From assembly GCA_002694465.1 (NCBI GenBank), contig NZMG01000026.1:1-64000 (forward strand): a stretch of DNA of 64,000 nucleotides. The letters run 5' to 3'. Below are positions 53,144-63,120 of the stretch, piece by piece. The notes below the pieces were generated by a model. That model was not told the origin of the DNA, did no database searches, and saw only the letters and a program-made list of their open reading frames with translations. How positions within the stretch are numbered: position 1 is the stretch's first letter; each line of letters opens with the position of its first letter. Made by a program: the position numbers and the translations under genes. The DNA comes from Flavobacteriaceae bacterium. Its GTDB lineage: Bacteria; Bacteroidota; Bacteroidia; Flavobacteriales; Flavobacteriaceae.

Positions 53144-53233
53144 ATTTGTATTTTTACTAAGCCGAAAAATTGAATATAGATTTACAAAATGTTGGAGGTT
53201 ACATGACCATTTTTTAATTATTGAACCTAAATA

Positions 53234-53770
53234 ATGGAATATCAACTTGATCAAGCCATAGAAATTTTAGAACGCACCCCAAAAGTGATGAAAAATCTTC
53301 TTTTGGGTCTTTCAGAAGATTGGACCCATAGGAACGAAGGTAAGGATACTTGGAGTCCTTACGATGTAATAGGTCATCTAGTTCACGGTGAAAAAACCGA
53401 TTGGATGCCACGTTTGGAAATTGTGTTGAGTGATTCAGAAATTCAAACATTTACACCGTATGACCGATTTGCCCAGTTCGAAATGAGTAAAGGAAAATCT
53501 TTGGAAGAATTATTAAGAGAATTTGAAACCCTTCGGAACGAAAATCTCAACACACTGCGCTCCAAAAATCTTTCAGAAAAAGATTTAACCCGAACAGCAA
53601 TTCATCCTTCCTTAGGAACCATTACGTTAAAAAACATGTTAGCAGCTTGGGTCGTGCATGATTTAGGACATATCGCCCAAGTAAGCCGTGTCTTGGCAAA
53701 ACAGTACAAGGACGAGATTGGTCCTTGGACCCAATATTTAACCATTGTTAAATTCACTCCTAAAGAATGA
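53234..53770 (+). CDS. DinB-family protein
   Basis: The 178-residue protein has the DinB-like four-helix layout, with metal-ligand histidines in VIGHLVHGEKTDW near 45-57 and AAWVVHDLGHIAQVSRVL near 138-155. Such proteins are often thiol-dependent metalloenzymes; substrate unknown. The last four bases overlap the start of the DUF2892 gene, so the two are a unit. Confidence 0.85.
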   Translation: MEYQLDQAIEILERTPKVMKNLLLGLSEDWTHRNEGKDTWSPYDVIGHLVHGEKTDWMPRLEIVLSDSEIQTFTPYDRFAQFEMSKGKSLEELLREFETLRNENLNTLRSKNLSEKDLTRTAIHPSLGTITLKNMLAAWVVHDLGHIAQVSRVLAKQYKDEIGPWTQYLTIVKFTPKE

Positions 53771-53979
53771 AACTACCAAAAAATATGGGGAAATTTGATA
53801 GAGCGATAAGATTTATCTTAGCCATAGTTGCTGTCACACTCTATTTTACTGGAATTATAGATGGTTTCTGGGGAATACTCCTACTCCTTTTCGCTATTGC
53901 CACTACCTTTACGGGTATTAGTGGTTTTTGTCCGTTATATCCTATTTTTGGGTGGAATACCTGTAGAATCAAAAAATAA
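53767..53979 (+). CDS. DUF2892 (YgaP-like) membrane protein
   Basis: 70 residues. Two hydrophobic segments and the family ending FTGISGFCPLYPIFGWNT with a conserved cysteine. DUF2892 proteins occur alone or at the C-terminus of rhodanese proteins such as YgaP. Co-translated with the DinB gene (ATGA overlap). It converges with the AraC-type gene on the other strand, 28 bases away. Confidence 0.85.
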   Translation: MKLPKNMGKFDRAIRFILAIVAVTLYFTGIIDGFWGILLLLFAIATTFTGISGFCPLYPIFGWNTCRIKK

Positions 53980-54007
53980 GATTCGGGGACCTAGTTGGTT
54001 TGGCGAG

Positions 54008-55195
54008 TTAAGGCACCTTTGAAGCCTCAATGGACCTTCGATACCTAGAAGGTGACATACCCGTTTTTTGTTTAAATACTCTATTAAAACTGGCTTTGGA
54101 TTGAAAGCCACTATCAAATGCAATTCCAAGAAGGGTATACTTTTCGTTATCACCTCCTTCCAGTCGCTTTTTTACTTCGGCTACTCGATATTCATTAATA
54201 AAATTGTAAAAATTTACATGTAAATGCTGATTTAAAAGTTCAGACAATTTCTTTTCCGATATCTCCAATTCTTTGGCAAGGTCTAATAAACTTAGCGAAT
54301 CATTGAGATAAATCTTATCCCGTTCCAATAAGGTATATAACTTTTCTTTTAATTGACTTATTTCGGTATCTGAAAGTGTGTCCAATTGTCGAATTGACTT
54401 TTGCAATTTTAAGTGCTCTGCCCTTTCTGAATCATGGTTAGGAGGATTGGGGTGAATTTCAGAAAATAAAAACTCTGGTAGTAAAATATTGGCCTGAAAC
54501 ATTCCCTTATAGCCCAAAAAGGAATAAAATCCAACAAATAAAAAGGCAATTACAGTTCCTATATTCCAGGTAATTATGGGAAAAATTAATTCGTAGATTG
54601 AAAATATGGTATCGAGTATTATTATAGCCATTAACCCTAGAATCAAATATTCGGCCCACTCAAGGTTATCTTTGGTTCTATAGGAATAACTTTCCTTATA
54701 CACTTTATTGATTCGCTTTACTAATCGAAACGAGAAATAAGCATATATCATAAAATAAATGTTTTCCACAATGTTTATATAGTCGGCCACCAGAAGGTAT
54801 TTCTCGTGATAAGATCTAAAGGCGCTTGCTCCCAGACTTAGCGCCACTGGCAAGGATACAAAAGCCCAAAAAACATAAAAGGGAATCAAGTGTAAAAAAA
54901 GCGAATTCAAAATCTTTTGCTTTTGTTGGACCAAAGATCTTATATAGAAAAAAAGGATAGGTCCCAATAAAAATCCAGCTCCATTGCCAAACAAGATTGC
55001 AAGTGCCCCTACAATTCGTAATCTATGCAAATAGCCATAGTAATACAGCAAAAAAAATAGAGCGCTAACAAAAAAAACAACCAGAAGTTGTTTGGAAAAC
55101 TGGGGTTTACTTTTCAAAATAAACACAATAAAAAGGCTTAGGATTGCCATCCCGCCTATTAAAACAAAATCTACAAACATGCTCCACTTTTCCAT
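54008..55195 (-). CDS. AraC-family regulator with N-terminal membrane domain
   Basis: 395 residues. About seven membrane helices in the first 240 residues (DFVLIGGMAILSLFIVFIL onward). The C-terminal AraC DNA-binding domain lies at about 290-390 with two helix-turn-helices: SLLDLAKELEISEKKLSELL and LGIAFDSGFQSKASFNRVFK, then TGMSPSRYR. Membrane-embedded AraC proteins in Bacteroidota are thought to sense a lipid or envelope ligand. Target genes unknown; the neighbouring T9SS protein is separated by 57 bases and lies on the same strand. Confidence 0.85.
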   Translation of the reverse strand: MEKWSMFVDFVLIGGMAILSLFIVFILKSKPQFSKQLLVVFFVSALFFLLYYYGYLHRLRIVGALAILFGNGAGFLLGPILFFYIRSLVQQKQKILNSLFLHLIPFYVFWAFVSLPVALSLGASAFRSYHEKYLLVADYINIVENIYFMIYAYFSFRLVKRINKVYKESYSYRTKDNLEWAEYLILGLMAIIILDTIFSIYELIFPIITWNIGTVIAFLFVGFYSFLGYKGMFQANILLPEFLFSEIHPNPPNHDSERAEHLKLQKSIRQLDTLSDTEISQLKEKLYTLLERDKIYLNDSLSLLDLAKELEISEKKLSELLNQHLHVNFYNFINEYRVAEVKKRLEGGDNEKYTLLGIAFDSGFQSKASFNRVFKQKTGMSPSRYRRSIEASKVP

Positions 55196-55252
55196 ACTGA
55201 AAAATAGAACATTATTTGTAGATTTACAATAAGGAATTACCGAATGATCCCC

Positions 55253-56950
55253 CTATTCTTTTATCAACTTTATTGAATTATTTGTTCCTATTTTTATAAA
55301 GTAAATTCCACTTTTAAGGTCTTCAATATCAATACTCTTATCACTTGAAAGAAATCCTGTTTTAAGTTGCTGCCCAATGATATTAAAAATTGAAAAGTCC
55401 ATACCTACAATATTCTCATTGGATAGGATAAAAACAACACTTTTTGCAGGGTTTGGGTAAAATGCTAGATTCCCTTTATTAAATATTGGGGTACCTAAAA
55501 TTCCCGATGAAACCTTAATTAAATAATTGTCTCTTAAATCTTCTGCAACAATTAGTTCAGAATTTCCTGGCTCTGGATTTATATCTATCTCCAATTGAAA
55601 ATGAGCTGAAAGGTAAATATTGTCTGCTCCATCAACACCTATTCTATGAGTATCTATAAAGTCTGCACCACCAAATTGAAATGCAGATTCAAAATTTCCA
55701 TCATTGGACAGTTTTAACAGAAACGCGTCCATTGCATTGGCAGATTCTTTGGTTAAAAAATATTCAACGGTTGGGGATGGGTCAAAATCTACAGTTCCAT
55801 CAAAGTATCCTGTTGAAAATAAATTTCCGTTCGAATCTAAAGCTAGGTCAAAAGAAAAAAACGGGCTTTCTCCTCCCATTTGACGAACCCATAATACATT
55901 TCCCGATGGATCAATTTTCATGATATATCCATTATAGGATACATCTGCAGTAAACACAAAATCTGAATTACCTGAAGTTGGATTAAAGTCTACTATTCCA
56001 CTAAAATAACCGCTCAAATAAGAGTTGCCATGGACATCAGCGGTTATAGAATTACTAATAGTTTCCCCCCCATCGGTATAAAAAACTTGTAATAACTCTC
56101 CAGCATTTGAAAGATGAATTAAGAACCCCGAAAACTGACCAGAAGAAGTAACCCAATACTCCTCCAAATCACGAGGGTCTAAATCTGCTGTTCCTGCAAA
56201 AGAACCCGTAATAAAAAGATCGTCTTGGACTCCCATTTTCATATCTAATCCTAAATCTAAATCAGATCCTCCAAATTGATTTGCGCCTATAAAATCCCCG
56301 TTTTCATCCAACTGAAGGATAAACACATCGGCAGAGCCATTTGAAATTAAGGTATGGTCCCCCACTCCTGGGTCAAAATCTGCTGGGTCATAAAAATATC
56401 CTAAAACAACTACTTTCCCTGTCGAGTCAATTGCAATGGATGTAGATTCTTCATATCCTACCCCGCCAATACTTTTTGCCCATTCAAACCCCCCAGATTT
56501 ATTTAATTTTAAAATAAAAATATCTAATCCCCCTGCAGATGTTAAAAAGAATTCGCCAATTCCTGGGTCAAAATCAACGATTCCCTCATACACCCCAGTT
56601 ACATAAATATTTCCGAGATGATCGGTTGTAATTCCAACTGCATATTCGAAAAATTCTCCGCCAATATTTAACGCCCATAATAAATTTCCTTGTGAGTCAT
56701 TTTTTTGAACAAAGACATCAAAAAATCCATTGGATGTTAATAAATATTCAACTTCTGGGTCGATGTCAAAGTCTGCAATATCACTGAAATATCCTGTAGT
56801 GTAAGAATTTCCATCATGATCTACATGCATGGCGCGTACCACATCTTCCCCAATACCACCAAAACGACCTCCCCATTCAAAACTTTGAGCGATCCCCAAT
56901 CCAGAAACTAAGAAAACACTCAAAAAATTAATGTAATTAATAAACTTCAT
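55253..56950 (-). CDS. Secreted beta-repeat protein with type IX secretion sorting domain
   Basis: 565 residues. Signal peptide at the start (INFLSVFLVSGLGIAQS), then about eight SBBP-like repeats with the unit GNVYVTGYF...DFDPG...FFLTS, each about 50 residues (for example VDFDPGIGEFFLTSAGG, ADFDPGVGDHTLIS). The last 75 residues form a T9SS type A sorting domain: LAFYPNPAK near 496-504 and LKSGIYFIKI near the end. It is exported by T9SS and probably cell-surface or secreted; ligand unknown. Confidence 0.88.
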   Translation of the reverse strand: MKFINYINFLSVFLVSGLGIAQSFEWGGRFGGIGEDVVRAMHVDHDGNSYTTGYFSDIADFDIDPEVEYLLTSNGFFDVFVQKNDSQGNLLWALNIGGEFFEYAVGITTDHLGNIYVTGVYEGIVDFDPGIGEFFLTSAGGLDIFILKLNKSGGFEWAKSIGGVGYEESTSIAIDSTGKVVVLGYFYDPADFDPGVGDHTLISNGSADVFILQLDENGDFIGANQFGGSDLDLGLDMKMGVQDDLFITGSFAGTADLDPRDLEEYWVTSSGQFSGFLIHLSNAGELLQVFYTDGGETISNSITADVHGNSYLSGYFSGIVDFNPTSGNSDFVFTADVSYNGYIMKIDPSGNVLWVRQMGGESPFFSFDLALDSNGNLFSTGYFDGTVDFDPSPTVEYFLTKESANAMDAFLLKLSNDGNFESAFQFGGADFIDTHRIGVDGADNIYLSAHFQLEIDINPEPGNSELIVAEDLRDNYLIKVSSGILGTPIFNKGNLAFYPNPAKSVVFILSNENIVGMDFSIFNIIGQQLKTGFLSSDKSIDIEDLKSGIYFIKIGTNNSIKLIKE

Positions 56951-57106
56951 AGCTAATTTGTTTTATTTAAATAATACTAATCTATGCCTATGCATAATTT
57001 TAGGTGCAAAAAAAATAAAACGGTTTGGTTTAGATGTCTTATTGGAAGCAATGAGACCTTTTTATCAGTAGAAATAACAGGAGGTTTGTAACATAGAGGT
57101 TTTTAA

Positions 57107-58921
57107 TTATTCCTCTTCTTCATTTTTAGAAAGATATTTACGTTCCAGCTCTGCCTGAAATTCTTCCATAACAGGCTTAACGGTGCTTTCTGGCAAGTCT
57201 GCTATACGAATGTACATTAAGCCGTCCACGGCATTATTGAAAAGCGGATCCACATTAAACGCTACCACTTTTGCATTTTGCTTAATATACTTTTTAATAA
57301 GTACGGGAAGGCGAAGACTCCCTGGTTCTACCTCATCAATAAGTTTGTCGAACTTGTTTAAATCGGCTTCAGTTTCGTCGAAAATAAAGTCTTTATCGGC
57401 GTCTTTCAGTTTTACTTTAAATTCCTTTTTAGGATTGATGTATTGTGCTATATAAGGGTCGTAATAATTCGATTTCATAAATTCAATCATCAAACTCTTA
57501 CTAAATTCAGAAAACTTATTGCTTATACTTACCCCGCCAATTAAAAATTTGTGCTCAGGATAACGTAAGGTGGTATGCACAATGCCTTTCCAAAGTAAAA
57601 ACAATGGCATGGGACGTTGTTGGTATTCTTTAATGATAAAAGCTCGTCCCATCTCAATGGATTTGCTCATCATATCATACAACTCGGGTTCAAAACGAAA
57701 TAAATCCTGAAGGTAAAACCCATCTATTCCATATTGTGCAAATATCTTTGACCCTAACCCCATTCTATAGGCTCCTGCAATTTGATTGGTCTCATTATCC
57801 CATAAAAACATATGGTGGTAATACGAGTCAAATTTGTCTAAATCTGTCGCTTGATTGGTCCCTTCTCCTACCTCACGAAAAGTAATCTCCCGTAGTCTTC
57901 CAATTTCCTGAAGGATATTAGGAATTAACTGTGCCTGCGCTAAAAAGACCTCATAATTTTTACTAACCAATAGGCGCTTATCAGCCAATCGCAGGGTGTC
58001 CACTTCCTCTTTCATCGCCTCCATAGGAATAGGTCCTGCAATTTTTTTGGGAGGCTTAGGTATCTTTAGTGTTTTTGGGATATTTTCTAGAAGTGTTTTT
58101 TTCTGGAAAGGATTCGCCAGCACATAGGTTTTTTTACGAAGAAACTCCGTAAAAGCCTCCAAGGATTCGTGTTCCTTTTGGTCTGCAATGGATATAGGGT
58201 TTCCAATTCTTACTTTAATAACACGCTCCTTTTGTGTTAACAGTTCTGAAGGAAGTTTTGCGGTTCGCAAGGTGTCATTCAGTTTTGCTAATCGATAAAA
58301 AAGTTTGCTGTTTTTAGCGTGAAAATAGATAGGTACTACGGGAACTTCTGCCTTTTTCACCAACTTCATTGCTGCAACTTCCCAAGGTTTATCTACTAAT
58401 AATTTGCCATCACGATACGTAGAAACTTCCCCAGCAGGAAAAATACCTAACGAATTCCCTTCTTTAAGATGTTGCAATGCATTTTTAAAACCCGAAAAAC
58501 TACTTTTCACATCTTTATGACTTTCAAAAGGGTTTACAGGCATGACATAGGGCTTCAATGGCTCTATTCTGTGTAATAAAAAGTTGGCGATTATTTTAAA
58601 ATCTGGACGATTTTCAACTAATAATTTCAACAATAGAATTCCGTCAATTCCACCTAATGGATGGTTAGAAATGGTAATAAAAGGACCCACTTTAGGGATT
58701 CGCTTTAGGTCTTCTTCAGGAATTTCGAAACGAATCTCAAATTCATCTAAAAGGGCATTAATAAATTCGAGGTCGTTAAGGTGTTTATTGCGATCATAAA
58801 TCTTGTTCATGGTCGAAATCTTTAAAACCTTCATGAGCAACCACCCAAGCGACGTGCCTATAAAACCGAATTTATCGACCTTTATGGCAGTGGCAACTTC
58901 TTTAGCATTTACTAATCCCAT
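57107..58921 (-). CDS. Fused PlsC-like lysophospholipid acyltransferase and GNAT/OlsB-like N-acyltransferase
   Basis: 604 residues. N-terminal PlsC-like part: ITISNHPLGGIDGILLLKLL at about 87-106 with the catalytic NHxxxxD, then GIFPAGEVST near 158-167. The C-terminal part, from about 330, resembles OlsB/hemolysin-type GNAT acyltransferases (ITFREVGEGTNQATDLDKFD, then ARMG-like GAYRMGLGSKIF). This is the OlsF-type layout, which makes ornithine or glycine lipids in two acyl steps; a Flavobacterium version has been characterised. Which amino acid head group is used cannot be told. A clear -7 box precedes it. Confidence 0.85.
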   Translation of the reverse strand: MGLVNAKEVATAIKVDKFGFIGTSLGWLLMKVLKISTMNKIYDRNKHLNDLEFINALLDEFEIRFEIPEEDLKRIPKVGPFITISNHPLGGIDGILLLKLLVENRPDFKIIANFLLHRIEPLKPYVMPVNPFESHKDVKSSFSGFKNALQHLKEGNSLGIFPAGEVSTYRDGKLLVDKPWEVAAMKLVKKAEVPVVPIYFHAKNSKLFYRLAKLNDTLRTAKLPSELLTQKERVIKVRIGNPISIADQKEHESLEAFTEFLRKKTYVLANPFQKKTLLENIPKTLKIPKPPKKIAGPIPMEAMKEEVDTLRLADKRLLVSKNYEVFLAQAQLIPNILQEIGRLREITFREVGEGTNQATDLDKFDSYYHHMFLWDNETNQIAGAYRMGLGSKIFAQYGIDGFYLQDLFRFEPELYDMMSKSIEMGRAFIIKEYQQRPMPLFLLWKGIVHTTLRYPEHKFLIGGVSISNKFSEFSKSLMIEFMKSNYYDPYIAQYINPKKEFKVKLKDADKDFIFDETEADLNKFDKLIDEVEPGSLRLPVLIKKYIKQNAKVVAFNVDPLFNNAVDGLMYIRIADLPESTVKPVMEEFQAELERKYLSKNEEEE

Positions 58922-58952
58922 GAAACCTTTGTGTTGTGTTAATACGCCTAAA

Positions 58953-58960
58953 CAAATATA
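58953..58960 (-). promoter_or_regulatory. Minus-strand -7 box TATATTTG of the acyltransferase gene
   Basis: Read on the minus strand this is TATATTTG, an exact TAnnTTTG match, 31 bases before the start codon at 58921. Confidence 0.55.
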
Positions 58961-58982
58961 GCGAAACGCCCTAACTTACTCG

Positions 58983-60242
58983 CTACTCCATTGTAACCAA
59001 TTGAACCGTTTCCCCAGCTTCTTGCTTTAAAAGTACTTTTTTTCCTTGTGTTAATGAAACTATTTCTTGGGGTTTACTGTGGCGAACCGTATAAAGGGTC
59101 ACATCTTTGTGGCAAGTGACTTTAAATTTTTCCATCAATTTTGGAAGCAAACTTTCTAGAGAATTATATTTATTATCAATACATACTGAAAAGCTAATAG
59201 CAGAATTTTGAATTAATTCCACCTTCATTTTATAACTGTGAAGTAAGTTAAATACTTCACTTATATTGTCTTCCATCATAAAACTGAAATCCAGGGAGGA
59301 CAATGAAATCAACACCTGATTTTTCTTCAGAATAAAACAAGAAACCATAGGATCTAACAACACCCCTTTCCCAACGCATGTGCCAGGTGCCTCAGGCTTT
59401 ACAAAAGATTTTACAAATAATGGAATCTCCTTTCGCTGCAACGGTTGTAATGTCTTTGGGTGAATGACCGAAGCTCCATAAAAAGCCAATTCTATCGCCT
59501 CTCGATACGAAATATGATGTAATAATTGTGTGCTTGAAAAATGACGCGGATCGGCATTTAATACTCCGGGCACATCTTTCCAGATGGTGACACTTTGGGC
59601 ATTTAAACAATATCCAAAAATGGCTGCAGTATAGTCACTCCCCTCTCGGCCTAAGGTCGTCGTAAAATTATGTGTGTCTTCGGCTCCTAAAAATCCTTGG
59701 GTAATGGTGACTCCTTTTTTTGAAGTATTCTCCAGAATTAATTCCTGAGTCTGGTTCCAATCTACTCGGGCGTCGCGATAATAATTATCGGTTTTAATGC
59801 ATTGGCGAACATCTAGCCATTCATTTTTAAGTCCGTTTTCATTTAAATATTCCGAAACTATGGTTGTGGAAACTAACTCTCCGTAACTCACAATTTGGTC
59901 ATAGACAAAAGCGTGGTTTTTAGATTTGTTATTTTCAATAAACGATCTCATTCCTTCAAACCACTTGGAAATTTTTCGATAAATACCGTGAGAGATGTTG
60001 GGGAATAATTCCTTTAAAATTTGCAGGTGATAATTATATACTTCACTAATACTCGCCTCTGTTTCTGATGTGTTATTGGCAAAATAATGCTTCACTATTT
60101 CTTCTAAAGCATTGGTCATTTTCCCCATGGCAGAAACCACTACTACCAAATCTTTTTCGGCAGTAAACTCCAACACTTCTTTTACATTTTTAACCCCTTC
60201 GGCATCTTTTACCGAAGCACCTCCAAACTTAAATACCTTCAT
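58983..60242 (-). CDS. lysC: Aspartate kinase
   Basis: Phosphorylates aspartate in the first step to lysine, threonine, methionine and diaminopimelate. 419 residues, monofunctional. [20 protein letters not shown] at the start is the substrate-binding motif; VVVVSAMGKMT near 33-43, TTTLGREGSDYTAAIF near 190-205 and WKDVPGVLNADPR near 218-230 complete the kinase domain. The C-terminal 120 residues are ACT-like and would allow feedback inhibition. It overlaps the upstream GNAT gene by four bases. Confidence 0.92.
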   Translation of the reverse strand: MKVFKFGGASVKDAEGVKNVKEVLEFTAEKDLVVVVSAMGKMTNALEEIVKHYFANNTSETEASISEVYNYHLQILKELFPNISHGIYRKISKWFEGMRSFIENNKSKNHAFVYDQIVSYGELVSTTIVSEYLNENGLKNEWLDVRQCIKTDNYYRDARVDWNQTQELILENTSKKGVTITQGFLGAEDTHNFTTTLGREGSDYTAAIFGYCLNAQSVTIWKDVPGVLNADPRHFSSTQLLHHISYREAIELAFYGASVIHPKTLQPLQRKEIPLFVKSFVKPEAPGTCVGKGVLLDPMVSCFILKKNQVLISLSSLDFSFMMEDNISEVFNLLHSYKMKVELIQNSAISFSVCIDNKYNSLESLLPKLMEKFKVTCHKDVTLYTVRHSKPQEIVSLTQGKKVLLKQEAGETVQLVTME

Positions 60243-60712
60243 TCTTCTAAAAAATTATTCAAAGCTACTCTATTAAACTCTACCAATCGCCAGTCGTTAA
60301 GAACCTCGGCTCCCGTTTTTTCATAAAACCGAATGGCATCGGTATTCCAATCAAGTACAACCCAATTAACACGTTTTACATTTTCTTCTTTAGCAAACTC
60401 CATCACCCGTTTGTAAAGCATCATTCCAATTCCTTTTCCTCGTTCTTGATGTCTTACAATTAAATCTTCTAAATGTATGGTTTTACCTTTCCAGGTGGAA
60501 AACCGAAAATACACCAATGCCATTCCTAAAATTTTTCCATCATTGTCAACAACAAAGCAAGTAAATTGAGGGTTTTCACTAAAGCCTGCTTGTTGTAATT
60601 CTTCTAACGTAACTTCAACTACAGTTTCAGGTTCCTTTTCAAAAACAGCCAATTCTTTGATTAGCTCCAACACTTGGGGCATATCTTCTTTCCTTGCTTT
60701 ACGAACAATCAT
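60239..60712 (-). CDS. GNAT-family N-acetyltransferase (diamine acetyltransferase-like)
   Basis: The start [10 protein letters not shown] at 60712 is preferred because family members begin there; ATG at 60733 would add seven residues. 157 residues. Acetyl-CoA loop [18 protein letters not shown] near 86-103. [19 protein letters not shown] near 68-86 resembles spermidine/diamine acetyltransferases. It overlaps aspartate kinase by four bases, so both are read from the promoter at 60774. Confidence 0.8.
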   Translation of the reverse strand: MIVRKARKEDMPQVLELIKELAVFEKEPETVVEVTLEELQQAGFSENPQFTCFVVDNDGKILGMALVYFRFSTWKGKTIHLEDLIVRHQERGKGIGMMLYKRVMEFAKEENVKRVNWVVLDWNTDAIRFYEKTGAEVLNDWRLVEFNRVALNNFLEE

Positions 60713-60773
60713 GTTACACTCGTTTTGCTTCACAAATATCGCTTCTATTTCTTAAAAATACCGATATTTGCAC

Positions 60774-60781
60774 CAAAGTTA
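60774..60781 (-). promoter_or_regulatory. Minus-strand promoter of the GNAT-aspartate kinase unit
   Basis: On the minus strand this reads TAACTTTG, an exact -7 match, with TTTG about 21 bases further upstream at 60803-60806, which lies inside the first codons of fbp. It faces away from fbp. Confidence 0.55.
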
Positions 60782-60793
60782 CAACCTTCCAGC

Positions 60794-61801
60794 ATGACAC
60801 CACAAAAAAATAAAACGCTAGGCGAATTTATTATTGAGAATCAGAGTGAATTTCGATATTCTTCTGGAGAGCTTTCCAGGTTAATTAATTCCATTCGTTT
60901 GGCCGCCAAAGTTGTAAATCACGAGGTAAATAAAGCGGGGCTTGTGGATATCTTAGGAACGGCAGGCGACACCAATATACAGGGGGAAGACCAACAAAAA
61001 TTGGATGTTTTTGCCAACAATGCATTTATAAAAACCCTAACCAATCGTGAGATTGTGTGCGGTATTGCAAGTGAAGAAGAAGACGATTTTATTACCATTA
61101 AAGGAAGAAGTGGTAACAACGACAATAAATATGTAGTGTTAATTGATCCACTGGATGGGTCTTCCAATATTGATGTGAATGTTTCGGTAGGTACCATTTT
61201 TTCCATTTATAGACGCATTACCCCCGAAGGAACCCCAGTAACTTTAGAAGATTTTCTTCAGCCTGGAAATAAGCAAGTTGCAGCTGGGTATATTATTTAT
61301 GGTACGTCCACCATGATAGTATATACTACAGGGCATGGCGTAAACGGTTTTACGCTTAACCCAGCTATTGGAACTTATTATCTATCGCACCCTAATATGC
61401 AATTTCCAGTAGATGGTAATATTTATTCGGTTAATGAAGGTAACTATGTACATTTTCCACAAGGGGTAAAAGACTATATCAAATATTGTCAAAAAGAAGA
61501 AGATAACCGCCCTTATACTTCAAGGTATATTGGTTCGCTGGTATCTGATTTTCACAGAAATATGATTAAAGGCGGAATTTATATTTATCCCAATACAGCA
61601 AAAGATCCTAACGGAAAGCTTCGGTTGCTTTATGAATGCAACCCAATGGCATTTATAGCAGAGCAGGCAGGTGGAAAAGCAAGTAATGGATTTAATCGTA
61701 TTATGGACATTCAGCCTACCGAACTACACCAAAGAACCCCTTTCTTTTGCGGGAGCAAAAATATGGTCGAAAAGGCCGAAAATTTCATGCAACTTACGTA
61801 A
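60794..61801 (+). CDS. fbp: Class 1 fructose-1,6-bisphosphatase
   Basis: Removes the 1-phosphate in gluconeogenesis. ATG at 60794 gives 335 residues, the normal length; the open frame continues further upstream but lies over the divergent promoter. Metal- and substrate-site motifs: SEEEDDF near 95-101, [20 protein letters not shown] near 115-134, and [17 protein letters not shown] near 277-293. It is transcribed divergently from the GNAT-aspartate kinase unit. Confidence 0.95.
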   Translation: MTPQKNKTLGEFIIENQSEFRYSSGELSRLINSIRLAAKVVNHEVNKAGLVDILGTAGDTNIQGEDQQKLDVFANNAFIKTLTNREIVCGIASEEEDDFITIKGRSGNNDNKYVVLIDPLDGSSNIDVNVSVGTIFSIYRRITPEGTPVTLEDFLQPGNKQVAAGYIIYGTSTMIVYTTGHGVNGFTLNPAIGTYYLSHPNMQFPVDGNIYSVNEGNYVHFPQGVKDYIKYCQKEEDNRPYTSRYIGSLVSDFHRNMIKGGIYIYPNTAKDPNGKLRLLYECNPMAFIAEQAGGKASNGFNRIMDIQPTELHQRTPFFCGSKNMVEKAENFMQLT

Positions 61802-61856
61802 AACCCTCTTATTATATCTTTTTTTCGTTAATTTGGTGAAGTAAAACCTAAACACT

Positions 61857-62207
61857 ATGGCAAAAAAAACTTCACCAGAGAAAGAAAATCCTGCAATGGA
61901 TTCTTCTTCAAAAATCGAAGCCATCAAGAATTTAATTTTTGGGGAGAATATTCAACAATACGATAGTGAGTTTGAAACACTTAAAAACGAAATTGATAAA
62001 AAGAAGGCCCTTCTTGAAAATTACATTGATGAAGTTCGTAACGAATTAATGCAATCTATCGATTCCTTAAGCACCGATGTGAACATCAGAATTACAGACC
62101 TAGAAGATAGTCTGCAGGCAAAAACGGAAGCCCTTACTGAAGAAAAAGTAGACCGCAAAGAACTTGGAAAACTACTTATCTCCCTAGGAGAAAAGATTAG
62201 CTCGTAA
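61857..62207 (+). CDS. Coiled-coil protein at the head of a small-GTPase cluster
   Basis: 116 residues, no signal peptide, no membrane helix. About 40-110 is a continuous predicted coiled coil (SEFETLKNEIDKKKALLENY, then RITDLEDSLQAKTEALTEE). No family name known. The next gene begins 19 bases later and is followed by two more genes ending in a Ras-like GTPase, so it probably belongs to that group as a scaffold. Function inferred from neighbours only. Confidence 0.65.
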   Translation: MAKKTSPEKENPAMDSSSKIEAIKNLIFGENIQQYDSEFETLKNEIDKKKALLENYIDEVRNELMQSIDSLSTDVNIRITDLEDSLQAKTEALTEEKVDRKELGKLLISLGEKISS

Positions 62208-62226
62208 TTCTTTTTAAATAATAAGC

Positions 62227-63039
62227 GTGGTAAAACAAGAAGATAAATTACAACTTCTTAGAGAAATCCTGTTGATAGAAGACAGGGAAATTGCCCATGC
62301 TATCAATGAACGCCTTGAAACTATTACCAAGACCCTTGAAGAAAAACAAAAACTTTCTGAAAAAGTAGATCCTATTATTGACGAAAAACTAACCGAATTT
62401 GTAAAAGAAATTCCTCAAACCCTAGGTCCTACCATCACAAAAACCTTGAAAGAAGAAATTGCCAATTCCAAAGACGAAGTTGTAGAAGCTTTATACCCCA
62501 TTATGGGTAAAATGATAAAGCGTTACATACAAAATGAAATCAAAGTACTTTCTGAAAATATTAACAAAAAGGTAAATAGCGCCTTTTCTCTTGCTGGATT
62601 AAAACGAAAGTTTCGTGCCAAATTTAGTGGCGTTAAAGAAAGTGACTTAATCCTAAGCGAAGCCAATGAAGCATTGGTAAATGAGGTTCTAGTTATACAA
62701 AAAGGATCTGGATTACTTCTGGGTAATTTTAGCAATACAGAAACATTGGATAAAGATATGGTTTCGGGGATGCTTACAGCAATTAAAAGCTTTGTCGAAG
62801 ATGCCTTTTCGGGAGGTAATCAGAATCTGGAAGCAATTGAATATGAGCTGTACACACTACATATTCAAAATTTTTTCAGCTATTATATTGCGGTTGTCGT
62901 ATCTGGAAATTACACCCGTTCTTTTGAGAGTAAAATTGAAAATAGGCTTTTAAAACTTTCTGAACAGCTTTCCCCCAAGATTTCAAAACTATCCAAACCG
63001 GAGATTGATATCATATTAAAATCTTTTTTTGAAGCGTAA
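62227..63039 (+). CDS. Helical protein with longin/roadblock-like C-terminal domain
   Basis: GTG start at 62227; 270 residues. The first 125 residues are helical with alternating charge. From about 145 an alpha/beta segment follows: NEVLVIQKGSGLLLGNFSN, then VSGMLTAIKSFVEDAF and a last strand YYIAVVVSGNY. This resembles the longin/roadblock-type fold, which regulates small GTPases in MglA/MglB systems. The neighbouring Ras-like GTPase supports such a role. The domain call is tentative. Confidence 0.55.
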   Translation: MVKQEDKLQLLREILLIEDREIAHAINERLETITKTLEEKQKLSEKVDPIIDEKLTEFVKEIPQTLGPTITKTLKEEIANSKDEVVEALYPIMGKMIKRYIQNEIKVLSENINKKVNSAFSLAGLKRKFRAKFSGVKESDLILSEANEALVNEVLVIQKGSGLLLGNFSNTETLDKDMVSGMLTAIKSFVEDAFSGGNQNLEAIEYELYTLHIQNFFSYYIAVVVSGNYTRSFESKIENRLLKLSEQLSPKISKLSKPEIDIILKSFFEA

Positions 63040-63120
63040 TATTCAAAGAAAAGAACTCCCCAATTAAAAAGATAAATTTCCTTCGGTTTTTATATCTTTA
63101 GTAGAACCAAACTTGTGTGT

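Noticed and set aside
60674..60793. Upstream extension of fbp
   Set aside because: The open frame overlaps the divergent gene and promoter; ATG at 60794 gives the normal protein length.
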